DNA from: an uncultured Oleispira sp.
GTDB lineage: Bacteria; Pseudomonadota; Gammaproteobacteria; Pseudomonadales; Oceanobacteraceae
Assembly: GCA_913019965.1 (NCBI GenBank)
Contig: CAJVZR010000006.1
Location: 1-64,000 of the forward strand
Direction of reading: 5' to 3'
Length of the DNA stretch: 64,000 nucleotides
Below, piece after piece: positions 1 through 9,150 of this stretch. The position numbers were made by a program, and so were the translations under genes. The notes under the pieces were generated by a model. It was not told the DNA's origin. It did no database searches and was given only the letters and a program-made list of their open reading frames with translations. Positions within the stretch are counted from its first letter, which is position 1; each line of letters starts with the position of its first letter.

Positions 1-1562
1 CAGTTTTCCATAAACTGGCTCGGTAGCTCTACCGCATCCCAAGCGACGCCATTAATACCACTGACGGCGGCGGTTTTGATCTGGGTCAGCATGTGGTGTA
101 AGCCATGACCAAATTCGTGGAAGAGTGTGGTCAGTTCATCGGACGTTAGCAGTGCGGGTTTATCACCTACCGCTGGGCTGAAGTTACAAACTAGGTAAGC
201 GACGGGTAGCTGCAAACCTTGTGTGGTTTCACGACGTACTCGGCATTCATCCATCCATGCGCCGCCACGTTTTTTATCACGGGCATAAAGGTCGAAGTAG
301 AACTTGGCAATGACTTCGCCATCTTTCTGAATATGGAAGAAGCGTACATCATCGTGGTAAGAATCAAACTCAGCTTGTTCTTCAATGTCGATGCCGTATA
401 AACGCTGTACGGTTTCGAACATGCCTTTTAATACGGTATCGATCGGCAGGTAAGGACGAATTAATTCTTGTGAAATGCTGTAGCGATGCTGACGTAGTTG
501 CTCGGCGCAGTAACTCACGTCCCAAGGTTCTAGGTTCTCAAAACCAAAGGTTTCTTTGGCGTAGGCACTGAGTTCGCTGAATTCTTGTTTCGCTTGCGGT
601 ACCGCTTTGTTCGCTAAGTCTTCTAAGAAGTCGATGACTTGTTGTGGCTCTTCTGCCATTTTGCTGGCGACTGAGTATTCTGCGTAATTATTAAAATCTA
701 ATAAGTTGGCGAGCTCATGGCGTAAGGCCAAAATCTCATTCATCACTTCGGCGTTATCAAACTTGTTATCGCCGCCGGATTCCGAGTAGCGATCGGATGC
801 GCGGGTCAGGTAGGCCTTGTACATTTCATGGCGTAATTCACGATTTTCACAGTAGGTGAGTACTGGGAAATAAGAAGGGAAATCTAAGGTGAATAGGTAG
901 CCCTCTTTGTCTTTAAATTGAGAGTCTTTGGCTTGAGCCTGCTGTTGAGCCAGTGCCAAGGCTGAATCGGGTAGACCCGCTAACTCCGCTTTATCGGTAA
1001 TGGTTTTTGACCATGCTTGGGTAGCATCCATCACGTTTTCACCAAACTTACTGGTGAGTTCGGAAAGGCGCTGTTTGATTTCACCATAGCGTGATTTCTT
1101 ATCACCTTCTAAAGCGATACCCGCTAAGCGGAAGTCACGCAGTGCATGTTCGATGGCGGTTTTCTGTTCTGTGGATAAGCTTGCAAACTCATCACTATCG
1201 GCCAGTTTTTTATAGGCCTTGTATAGGTCCTGATTCTGGCCCATTTCAGTGGAATATGCGCTTAATAGCGGCAAGCAGGCGTTATAAGCATCACGCAGTT
1301 CGTCGCTATTCACCACGGAGTTCATGTGACTGACCGGTGACCAGGCTTGGCTTAGTTCATCATCCCACGCTTCCATTGGGGTAACGAGTGCATCCCAGCT
1401 GACGGGAGTTTCGCCCGAGTTAATTGCCGCTAGCAGAGTATTGATACGTTCACGGTTGCTGGCGAGTAGCTGTTCCATGGCAGGTTGTGCATGCTCGGCT
1501 TTAATTTGCGAGAACATGGGTAAGGCATTGGCGCTAACGGGCTGTAATAAGGGATTAGACAT
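1..1562 (-). CDS. prlC: Oligopeptidase A (M3 family zinc metallopeptidase), C-terminus truncated by window edge
   Basis: Reverse-strand open frame from ATG at 1562 (MSNPLLQPVSANALPMFSQIKAEHAQPAMEQLL...) runs off position 1; contains the M3 zinc motif HEFGH (TTLFHEFGHGLHH) near 110-150. Absent from the ORF track because it has no stop inside the window. Confidence 0.93.
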   Translation of the reverse strand, partial: MSNPLLQPVSANALPMFSQIKAEHAQPAMEQLLASNRERINTLLAAINSGETPVSWDALVTPMEAWDDELSQAWSPVSHMNSVVNSDELRDAYNACLPLLSAYSTEMGQNQDLYKAYKKLADSDEFASLSTEQKTAIEHALRDFRLAGIALEGDKKSRYGEIKQRLSELTSKFGENVMDATQAWSKTITDKAELAGLPDSALALAQQQAQAKDSQFKDKEGYLFTLDFPSYFPVLTYCENRELRHEMYKAYLTRASDRYSESGGDNKFDNAEVMNEILALRHELANLLDFNNYAEYSVASKMAEEPQQVIDFLEDLANKAVPQAKQEFSELSAYAKETFGFENLEPWDVSYCAEQLRQHRYSISQELIRPYLPIDTVLKGMFETVQRLYGIDIEEQAEFDSYHDDVRFFHIQKDGEVIAKFYFDLYARDKKRGGAWMDECRVRRETTQGLQLPVAYLVCNFSPAVGDKPALLTSDELTTLFHEFGHGLHHMLTQIKTAAVSGINGVAWDAVELPSQFMEN

Positions 1563-1684
1563 GGATAGGCTCTTGATTGTGAATCGGGCGCTGAATAAAT
1601 TATGATATTGATTATAGATGATGACGAATGCTCACAATTCAAGTGCGTTGAATTTATCTTGAGTGGTGAAATGAATAATAGGAG

Positions 1685-2242
1685 TTGGCCAAGGTGAAAC
1701 AATCAATCCGTGCATATCGGGGGATGACCCCCAAGCTTGGGGATAAGGTCTTTGTTGATCGTAGTGCGGTGGTAATCGGCGATGTTGAAATGGGTGCGAA
1801 TAGCTCGGTTTGGCCATTAACCGTCATTCGCGGTGATATGCATCATGTCCGTATTGGCGAGCGCACCAGTGTGCAAGACGGTTCGGTGCTGCATATTACT
1901 CATGCCAGTGATTTTAACCCTGGCGGTTATCCGCTGATTATTGGTGATGATGTCACCATTGGCCATCAGGCGATGCTGCATGGCTGCACGATTGGTAATC
2001 AGGTTTTGATTGGTATGAAAGCTATGGTGATGGACGGTGTGGTCATCGAAGATAAAGTGATCGTCGCCGCAGGGGCATTAGTACCACCGGGTAAAACATT
2101 AGAGTCGGGTTTTATGTATGTGGGCAGCCCTGCGAAAAAAGCCCGACCATTAACCGAGAAAGAATTACGCTTTTTTCCTTATACAGCCGCTAATTATGTG
2201 AAGTTAAAGGACTTACATATTGCTGAAGGTTATATGGAATAA
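1685..2242 (+). CDS. Gamma-carbonic anhydrase family protein (YrdA-like left-handed beta-helix)
   Basis: 185 aa, hexapeptide-repeat pattern (DKVFVDRSAVVIGDVEMGANSSVWPLTVIRGDMHHVRIGERTSVQDGSVLHITH); TTG start in the track. Confidence 0.92.
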   Translation: MAKVKQSIRAYRGMTPKLGDKVFVDRSAVVIGDVEMGANSSVWPLTVIRGDMHHVRIGERTSVQDGSVLHITHASDFNPGGYPLIIGDDVTIGHQAMLHGCTIGNQVLIGMKAMVMDGVVIEDKVIVAAGALVPPGKTLESGFMYVGSPAKKARPLTEKELRFFPYTAANYVKLKDLHIAEGYME

Positions 2243-2306
2243 GTGACCAAGCATTTAGTTAGGGTACAAATGTACCAAAGGGCCTTTATGGCACATTCTG
2301 ACGTAT

Positions 2307-3344
2307 ATGCTGACGAAATCTTTAACTATGATTCCTGTGCTTAATAAAAATAATAATGCAGGTCAAACCATGAACAAGCCAGTCTCAATACTCGCGGCGA
2401 GCGCCATTTTTGCGTGTTCGTCTTTAACGTCTTTATCAACCCAAGCTATGTCTTCGGCAAAACCGGCACCGTCGGGTTATACCGAAACCGAGCACCCGAT
2501 TATGCTGGTACAAGGCATATTGGCGTTTGATTCAATCGCCGGTGTGAAATACTGGTATAAAATTACCGAGAAGTTAGAAGCCGAAGGGGCGACGGTGTAT
2601 ACCGCCCATATCAATGCATTGAATGATTCCATTGCTCGTGGTGAGCAGCTAATCGCTGAGCTCGATAATATTCGTGCAGTGGATCCTAGCATTGAGAAGT
2701 TTAACTTAGTTGCCCACAGCCAAGGCGGTTTAACATCACGCTATGTGATGAACGTACGCCCTGATTTAGTCGCATCGGTGACGACTATGGGTTCTCCACA
2801 CCAAGGTGCTCCGATTGCTGATGTCGTCAATAATATCTTCCCTGAAGGTTCTGTCTTAGGCGGTGCATTTGAGTTGGTTACGGATGCCGCAGGTTCGCTG
2901 ATTGATAAATTGTCGGGCGATGGCGTGAATAAAGGCGATACCCGTGCACTCACCTATGAATTTACTACCGCAGGTGCCGCCAGTTTTAATGCAACTTACC
3001 CAGCAGGTCTGCCTAGCTCAGATTGTGGCGAAGGTCCGGCATCTGTTTCCCTCAACGGTCACGACATTAGTTTATATTCTTGGGGTGGCGGCAGTACGTT
3101 TACTAACGCATTAGATCCGTTGGATTATTTGTTTGGTACTGCGGGTTTGTTATTTAACGGTGAAAGCAGTGATGGTATTACGGGTAGTTGTTCTAGCCAC
3201 TTTGGTCAGGTGATTCGTGATGATTACAATATGAACCACGGTGATTTAATCAACCATGTTTTGGGTTTGCATACTTGGTTTGATACCGATCCGTTAGCGT
3301 TATACCGCACTCATGCGAATCGTTTGAAGCAAGCGGGTTTATAA
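2307..3344 (+). CDS. Secreted triacylglycerol lipase (family I, foldase-dependent)
   Basis: Signal peptide; nucleophile elbow AHSQGG; two Cys (SSDCGEG, GSCSSHFG); followed directly by a lipase chaperone gene. True start may be ATG 2370 (MNKPVSILAAS). Confidence 0.9.
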   Translation: MLTKSLTMIPVLNKNNNAGQTMNKPVSILAASAIFACSSLTSLSTQAMSSAKPAPSGYTETEHPIMLVQGILAFDSIAGVKYWYKITEKLEAEGATVYTAHINALNDSIARGEQLIAELDNIRAVDPSIEKFNLVAHSQGGLTSRYVMNVRPDLVASVTTMGSPHQGAPIADVVNNIFPEGSVLGGAFELVTDAAGSLIDKLSGDGVNKGDTRALTYEFTTAGAASFNATYPAGLPSSDCGEGPASVSLNGHDISLYSWGGGSTFTNALDPLDYLFGTAGLLFNGESSDGITGSCSSHFGQVIRDDYNMNHGDLINHVLGLHTWFDTDPLALYRTHANRLKQAGL

Positions 3345-3353
3345 ACGTTACTG

Positions 3354-4355
3354 ATGAAATCTTTTAAAGTAGTGACCTTGGTAGGAGCCGTGCTGGTAAC
3401 AGCATGGGCTCTTATCGAGTCTGATCCCTCGACCAATAATCTTGCTAAATCAGAATCGGTTAAGACCCTTTCTGTAAACTCAACGAATACCTCACAAGAT
3501 CCTTCAGCTAGTTTTTCAATAGCGGATAATTCCTTACCCGCTTCGTTAGCCGGCACATCCCATGGGGTGCAATTACGTGCTCATAATGGGGACTTGATTG
3601 TTACCGCCAGTTTAAAAGATTTATTCGACTATTATCTTTCGGCTGCCGGCGAAGAAAACCATCAACAGATTGCCATTAGAGTGACGGCCAACCTTGCTGA
3701 GCAATTGCAAGGTGAGGCGTTTGAACAAGCGAATGCAATTTGGTTGAATTATTTAGCCTATAAAAAAGAGCTGGTTGAATTTGATCGACAATACCCGCAG
3801 AGCACAGCGGGATTGCAAAAGCTACAACAGCTGCAGCTTTTACAGCAACGTCAATTAGCGCTGGTGGGATTACAGGATTCTATCTTCGGGGCTAAGGTGG
3901 CGGGAATTATCTTTGCGTTTGATCGTCAGTTGGATGGTCATACCTTAGCGAAAGCCGAGCTATTGGCCAGTGATTTAACCCCTGAGCAAAAACAACAACG
4001 TTTGATTAATTTGAATGCCCAGTTGCCGATTGAAACGGTGCAAAGTTTAACTCGCAATGAAAAGCAAAAGCAGTTATTGCTGATCGATAATACGGAAGAC
4101 CTAAATGACCATCAGAAATTTCAATTAAGGGCCGAGCAAGTAGGGGCCGATGCCGCGACACGATTGCAGCAGCTGGATGAGCAAAGAGCAATTTGGCGTG
4201 ATCGTATTGCTGTATTCAAACAAAAAAAGAGTGCTTTGTCGCAAGCCGGTTTAGCCGACGAAGAATATCAATTAGGGTTAGAGAAATTGTATAGTCAACA
4301 CTTTGCGCCAGAAGAACGATTAAGAGCGCAGGCGTTGGTCTCGATGGATGAATAA
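3354..4355 (+). CDS. Lipase secretion chaperone (Lif/LipB-type steric foldase)
   Basis: 333 aa with N-terminal TM segment; Lif-like layout (GVQLRAHNGDLIVTASLKDLFDYYLSAAGE) and Q-rich helical C-terminus; adjacent to the lipase. Confidence 0.88.
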   Translation: MKSFKVVTLVGAVLVTAWALIESDPSTNNLAKSESVKTLSVNSTNTSQDPSASFSIADNSLPASLAGTSHGVQLRAHNGDLIVTASLKDLFDYYLSAAGEENHQQIAIRVTANLAEQLQGEAFEQANAIWLNYLAYKKELVEFDRQYPQSTAGLQKLQQLQLLQQRQLALVGLQDSIFGAKVAGIIFAFDRQLDGHTLAKAELLASDLTPEQKQQRLINLNAQLPIETVQSLTRNEKQKQLLLIDNTEDLNDHQKFQLRAEQVGADAATRLQQLDEQRAIWRDRIAVFKQKKSALSQAGLADEEYQLGLEKLYSQHFAPEERLRAQALVSMDE

Positions 4356-4409
4356 TCCTAAACAGTTCTCAAAATTCTGCATCGTTTAATAAATCATATT
4401 GACCCTAGT

Positions 4410-4435
4410 GCTGAGTTGCGATTTAGTAACTCAGC
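4410..4435 (+). terminator. Possible hairpin downstream of the lipase foldase gene
   Basis: Inverted repeat GCTGAGTT-N10-AACTCAGC (8 bp stem) but no U-tract; weak. Confidence 0.3.
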
Positions 4436-4474
4436 CTTTGGCTCACACACCTTCATAAAAATAAGGACATAAAA

Positions 4475-4915
4475 ATGAAACAGTATTTATTGGCCGGTTT
4501 ATTCGCTGCGGTTTCAGCAACTTCTGTACAAGCAATTGAAAACCAAAAAACAGTTTGTTCGCACGGTAACCAAACACGAGTCATCGAAGTGGTTTATACC
4601 AGTGAAGATAACGTGCCTTGTGAAGTGCGTTACAGTAAAGAGGAAGGCACGACGACCCCTTGGAGTGCCAATAACTTAGCGGGATTTTGTGAAGAAAAAG
4701 CCGCCGCTTTTGTAGAGAAGCAGCAAGGTTGGGGTTGGTCTTGTGAGTTGGCTGCAGCGTCGATTAGTACCGATGAGACTGAGGTTTCAGCAACGCCTGA
4801 GACTACAGAAGAAGCGGCTCCAGTAGAAACGGCTCCAGTAGAAACTGTTGAAGCCCCGACTGAGGAAACATCGACTCCTGCTGAAGCTGCAGAGCCTGTT
4901 GCCGCTGCACAATAA
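4475..4915 (+). CDS. Small secreted protein with Glu/Ala/Pro/Thr-rich low-complexity C-terminus
   Basis: Signal peptide (MKQYLLAGLFAAVSATSVQA), conserved-looking Cys region, then acidic tail ATPETTEEAAPVETAPVETVEAPTEETSTPAEAAEPVAAAQ. Confidence 0.7.
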   Translation: MKQYLLAGLFAAVSATSVQAIENQKTVCSHGNQTRVIEVVYTSEDNVPCEVRYSKEEGTTTPWSANNLAGFCEEKAAAFVEKQQGWGWSCELAAASISTDETEVSATPETTEEAAPVETAPVETVEAPTEETSTPAEAAEPVAAAQ

Positions 4916-4956
4916 AGAAAAAAGCACTTATACTTTAACGATAGGTTGGCGCTAGT

Positions 4957-5679
4957 CTAGCGATAGGTTAACGATTTTTTTCCTGCGCGTATTAAGTGCT
5001 CTTGTTCATTACAACTGGCGAGGCTCACCTTGCCTTGCTGGTTGTAAAGCAACTGAGTAATGCCACCGTTGACCAACGACCAGTTCAGCTTAAACGCATG
5101 CTCGTTATCTAGCCCTAAGCAGTATTGGGCAATCGCCGTGATCGGTCCTCCAGAAGTAAATACCACGATATCTTTGCCCTTCGCTTGTTCTATTGCATCG
5201 AACAATCCTTGGCGACAGCGAGCCGTAAATTGATTCCAAGATTCAATATAATCTTCGTCATGCTGACCACTGCTCCAGCGTTCGATGGCACTGGCGAATA
5301 ATACTTGGAAGGCTTTTTTAGGTTCTTTCTGTTTGGCTAAATACGCCCCTAGGGTGATCTTTTGGCCGATGCCGGTTTTTGATAAGCCTTTGATTGAAAA
5401 CTCTGGATGCGCGGCGGCAATTACATCGTCACTATCAAATTCATTAAAGCCCGCGTGTTCAACCACAGGGCCATACGCGTGCCAACCTTTTTGCGCCCCT
5501 TGCATGGTCTCGCGGTGGCGGCGCATGGCACCATGCACAACAAGATTCGCTTCAACAGCGCGTCCATTTAATGAATGCCCTATGAGTTCACCTTGCTGGT
5601 GGCCAAGATCGGATAACTGATCGTAGTCGAGTTTATTAAATCCAGCTTGGCCGTGACGGATGAGATAGATGCTCGCCAT
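4957..5679 (-). CDS. Histidine phosphatase family protein (phosphoglycerate mutase-like)
   Basis: N-terminal YLIRHGQAGFN (RHG motif). Confidence 0.88.
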   Translation of the reverse strand: MASIYLIRHGQAGFNKLDYDQLSDLGHQQGELIGHSLNGRAVEANLVVHGAMRRHRETMQGAQKGWHAYGPVVEHAGFNEFDSDDVIAAAHPEFSIKGLSKTGIGQKITLGAYLAKQKEPKKAFQVLFASAIERWSSGQHDEDYIESWNQFTARCRQGLFDAIEQAKGKDIVVFTSGGPITAIAQYCLGLDNEHAFKLNWSLVNGGITQLLYNQQGKVSLASCNEQEHLIRAGKKSLTYR

Positions 5680-6782
5680 TATTTGATGTGGCTCTGTTTT
5701 ATGATTTTTTTACAGCGCCAGTTGATGTAGTGGACGATGAGCCAAAAGTTTTTAAACGTTGGGTTGTCCGTTTGCTTATGGTGATAGCGGTAATAAATTT
5801 GCTGCACAATTACGGCCAAACGGAATAGCCCGAAGACTTCATAAAAGTCCCAGTTGGATTTATCAAAGCCCATCTTATCGCAGTAATAATCCACCACTTC
5901 GTCGCGTTTTAACATACCTTCTAGATGGGTAGGCTGGCGGCGAATTTGACGTAAAAACCAATCGTCGTCGGCTTGCACCCAGTAGGCGAGACTATTACCT
6001 AGGTCCATTAATGGATCCCCTAGGGTCGCCATTTCCCAATCTAATACGCCGATAATATTCTGTGGATCTTGCGGGTCCAGAACTACGTTATCCATGCGGT
6101 AATCGTTATGAATAATACAGGTGGTTACATCGTCGGGTTGATTGCGGCTAAGCCAATCCATGGTTTTTTTGAAGCTGGGAACGTTCCACGTTTTAGACTT
6201 GGTATAGCGGCCACTCCAGCCATCGACTTGGCGTTTTACATAACCATAGCCCTTGCCTAAGTCGCTTAAGCCCGCGGCTTGATAATCGACCTTGTGCAGA
6301 TCGATTAACTTATCTAAAACACTGATGCTGAAGTTACGATTTTCTTCTGAGCTGAGCTTCATACCACGAGGAAAATTATTACGTGGGATAATGCCGTGCA
6401 ACCTTTCCATCACATAGAAATCACAGTCGATAATCGACTGATCATCACAAAAAGCGATCATGTCAGGGACAAAAGGATAGACCGGTTTTAGCCCTTGCAT
6501 GACGTTGAATTCACGTTTCATATCATGAGCGGATGCTGCTTTATGGCCTGCGGGTGGGCGGCGTAAAATCAGATCGCCGCCTTTAATCGCAGCGGGATAT
6601 TTTAAGTGATAAGTGAGGTTGGAAGCGCCACCGGCGAACTGTTTTACTTCAGGAAGTTCATCACCCAGTTCGATGCCTTGTTGAATCAGCCAGTCATGCA
6701 CGGCTTGAATATCAAAGGCATCACTGCTGCGTAAGGCCTTTGCTTGATCAATAAATTGTTCGCTCGATTTCTCTTGGGACAT
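5679..6782 (-). CDS. Phosphotransferase family protein (APH/ACAD10-like)
   Basis: GGASNLTYHL; CIIHNDYRMDNVVLD (HxDxxxxN) and GVLDWEMATLGDPLMDLG motifs. Confidence 0.9.
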   Translation of the reverse strand: MSQEKSSEQFIDQAKALRSSDAFDIQAVHDWLIQQGIELGDELPEVKQFAGGASNLTYHLKYPAAIKGGDLILRRPPAGHKAASAHDMKREFNVMQGLKPVYPFVPDMIAFCDDQSIIDCDFYVMERLHGIIPRNNFPRGMKLSSEENRNFSISVLDKLIDLHKVDYQAAGLSDLGKGYGYVKRQVDGWSGRYTKSKTWNVPSFKKTMDWLSRNQPDDVTTCIIHNDYRMDNVVLDPQDPQNIIGVLDWEMATLGDPLMDLGNSLAYWVQADDDWFLRQIRRQPTHLEGMLKRDEVVDYYCDKMGFDKSNWDFYEVFGLFRLAVIVQQIYYRYHHKQTDNPTFKNFWLIVHYINWRCKKIIKQSHIK

Positions 6783-6784
6783 GT

Positions 6785-7600
6785 TTATTTCGCCTGCTGA
6801 GGGTCGTATTTTTTCATCTTAGTCGCCGTACTGGTCACTAGGCGCGTATATAACCAAGGTAGGTAACGCTTCACAAAATAAGCACGGCGGCCGACTTTAT
6901 GTGGATTACAGATGAGCTTATTCTTCTTCATATCGCGATAGCAAATATCGGCGACATCGTCGGCGGTTAATTCAGACGACTCAAAGACCTTATCCACCAT
7001 TTTCAATAATTGTGGATCGCTGGTACGCATGCCTTTATCGAGATTCGTGCGGAAGAAACCAGGGCATAATACCGTTGTGCCGATGCCATAGGGTTTTAGC
7101 TCGTGATGCATGGTATCGCTCAGGGCGACCACAGCGGCTTTGGTGACATTATAAGAAGCCATTAAAGGTGCAGCCATTAATCCGGCTAATGATGCGGTAT
7201 TAATGAAGTGACCACTGCCTTGGGCTTTCATCATCGGGACAAAAGTACGGCTGCCTAGGGCAACGCTCTTCAAGTTAATGTCGATCACCCATTCCCAAGT
7301 GGACCAATCCCCTTGCTCAATGCGGTCACCCGTCGCGACCCCAGCATTATTAATCACAACGTCGATGCGCTGCCAGCGTTGTTGAACTTCTTCTAAAAGG
7401 CTCTGCCATTGCTCCGGTTGGGTAACATCGAGTTTATATACCCAGCCTGTGCCACCTGCGCTATTGACCAGCTCTAAGGTTTCCGCAGCGCCTTCCATGT
7501 TGATATCAGCAATGCAAATGTCATCACCTTCACGGGCGAATCGTAGGGCTAGTGCGCGACCTAGGCCACTGGCAGCCCCTGTGATTAATACTTTGCTCAT
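6785..7600 (-). CDS. SDR family oxidoreductase
   Basis: TGAASGLG nucleotide-binding motif, NNAG, YNVTKAAV active site. Confidence 0.92.
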   Translation of the reverse strand: MSKVLITGAASGLGRALALRFAREGDDICIADINMEGAAETLELVNSAGGTGWVYKLDVTQPEQWQSLLEEVQQRWQRIDVVINNAGVATGDRIEQGDWSTWEWVIDINLKSVALGSRTFVPMMKAQGSGHFINTASLAGLMAAPLMASYNVTKAAVVALSDTMHHELKPYGIGTTVLCPGFFRTNLDKGMRTSDPQLLKMVDKVFESSELTADDVADICYRDMKKNKLICNPHKVGRRAYFVKRYLPWLYTRLVTSTATKMKKYDPQQAK

Positions 7601-7724
7601 TGTCTGTTTTCCATCAATAGAATTAATACCACTATACTAAAATGTCGCTGACTATCTATGAACTGAATAGTTTTAATGAGATTATATTCTTATTATTTAT
7701 GATCTAAAGAAGAATTCAGGGTAT

Positions 7725-8663
7725 TTGGTCATGGCCAATGTAGATATATCGCGCGTTGATTTGAACTTGTTTGTCGTTTTTGATGTGATCTACCGTGAAG
7801 GTAATTTAACTCGGGCAAGTGAAGCATTGAACCTATCACAGCCAGCGGTAAGCCACGCATTATCTCGCTTGCGTGAACGTTTTGATGATCCGCTATTTCA
7901 GCGTTCAGGCAAAAAGATGGTGCCGACGCCTTTAGCGAAAGCGATCATTGAGCGCGTGCGCGAAGGATTGGGAAATCTAGAGTCGACCTTAAGTGATGGC
8001 CTGTTCTTTGACCCTGCCAGTGCTGAACGCACCTTTATCATAGCGATGCGCGATGTATTGGAAGCGAGAGCCTTACCGGAAATTGCTGCCCATCTGCAAA
8101 GGGTTGCCCCCAACGTGAGTATTCGCAGTGTCCGTATGGCACGGAGAGATATTGAAAGTGCTTTAGTGCGTGGCACCATTGATTTTGCCGCGGATGTGCT
8201 GATTCCAGTTTCTAAACAGGTTAATCACGAATTATTAGGCAGTGAAGAGTTGTCGGTGATGATGACGAAAGATCATCCGTTAGCGCAAAACTCGGCGGCT
8301 GATTTTGATTTATCGACTTATTTACAGGCTAAGCATATTCAGGTGTCTAGCCGCCCGGATGGCCCGGGAGTAGAAGACATAGCCTTATCTCGCTTGGGTG
8401 AAAGTCGTGAAATTGCCATGCGCTGCCAGCACTATTATGCCGCGGCTAAAGTGGTTGAAAAAACCGATTGGTTGTTAACCTTGCCAACGACTTATGCGAA
8501 AGCCTTATGCGATGAAAATAATGCGAGTAATACCACCTGTATTGTAGATTTGCCGTTTAAAACGGAGCCGCTAGAAGTGCACCTATATTGGCATCATAAA
8601 GCTCAACAAGATCCCGCTATGGTCTGGTGTAAGCAGCAAATTGAGAACTTGTTATTGGGATAG
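7725..8663 (+). CDS. LysR family transcriptional regulator
   Basis: N-terminal HTH LNLFVVFDVIYREGNLTRASEALNLSQPAVSHALSRLRERFDDPLFQRSGKKMVPT; divergent from the SDR gene. Confidence 0.93.
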   Translation: MVMANVDISRVDLNLFVVFDVIYREGNLTRASEALNLSQPAVSHALSRLRERFDDPLFQRSGKKMVPTPLAKAIIERVREGLGNLESTLSDGLFFDPASAERTFIIAMRDVLEARALPEIAAHLQRVAPNVSIRSVRMARRDIESALVRGTIDFAADVLIPVSKQVNHELLGSEELSVMMTKDHPLAQNSAADFDLSTYLQAKHIQVSSRPDGPGVEDIALSRLGESREIAMRCQHYYAAAKVVEKTDWLLTLPTTYAKALCDENNASNTTCIVDLPFKTEPLEVHLYWHHKAQQDPAMVWCKQQIENLLLG

Positions 8664-8666
8664 AAA

Positions 8667-9140
8667 ATGAAAAAAGATGAACTAGAGCAAGAAGTTTTAA
8701 CCTTATTGAACTCCCAATCTCATGGCATGTTATCAACCTTCGCCGATTGCGATAGTGAAGATAAAGCGGCGGGCTTTCCGTTTGGTTCTATGGTGCGCTT
8801 TATTGTAGGTGAAAGCCGTGAGAATAATGCGTTGCCTATCTTATTGCTCAGCCGTATTGCCGAGCACAGTAAACATATAGCTCAGCAGAATAAGGTGTCG
8901 TTATTAGTCTCGGCCGATATTGGCGATGATATGCAGCAAACGGCGCGCTTGACCCTGTTGGGTGAAATGGAAAAAGTGCATGCTGACGATCCGTCGATAC
9001 AGCAAGATGGGGAGAAATACTTTCAACAATTCCCAGAAGCGCGTGAATATTTTCAGTTATTAGACTTTGATTTCTATCGTTTAAAGATAACAAAGAGGCG
9101 CTATGTTGCGGGTTTTGGTCGTGCTCATTGGTTAAAGTGA
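8667..9140 (+). CDS. Pyridoxamine 5'-phosphate oxidase-fold / HugZ-like protein
   Basis: LLNSQSHGMLSTFADCDSEDKAAGFPFGSMVRFIV... RLTLLGEMEKV ... FYRLKITKRRYVAGFGRAHWL pattern. Confidence 0.8.
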   Translation: MKKDELEQEVLTLLNSQSHGMLSTFADCDSEDKAAGFPFGSMVRFIVGESRENNALPILLLSRIAEHSKHIAQQNKVSLLVSADIGDDMQQTARLTLLGEMEKVHADDPSIQQDGEKYFQQFPEAREYFQLLDFDFYRLKITKRRYVAGFGRAHWLK

Positions 9141-9150
9141 AGGGGGTGTT

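Noticed and set aside
191-1333. Short ORFs 191-385 (-), 219-401 (+), 1091-1333 (+) in the track
   Set aside because: They lie inside the reverse-strand oligopeptidase A frame and have no recognisable protein features.
1430-1817. ORFs 1430-1702 and 1632-1817 (-)
   Set aside because: Overlap the prlC start and gamma-carbonic anhydrase gene out of frame; compositionally implausible.
4816-4848. 15-bp direct repeat gctccagtagaaac(g/t) in the small secreted protein
   Set aside because: Low-complexity PVETA coding repeat; not independent evidence of a regulatory or mobile element.
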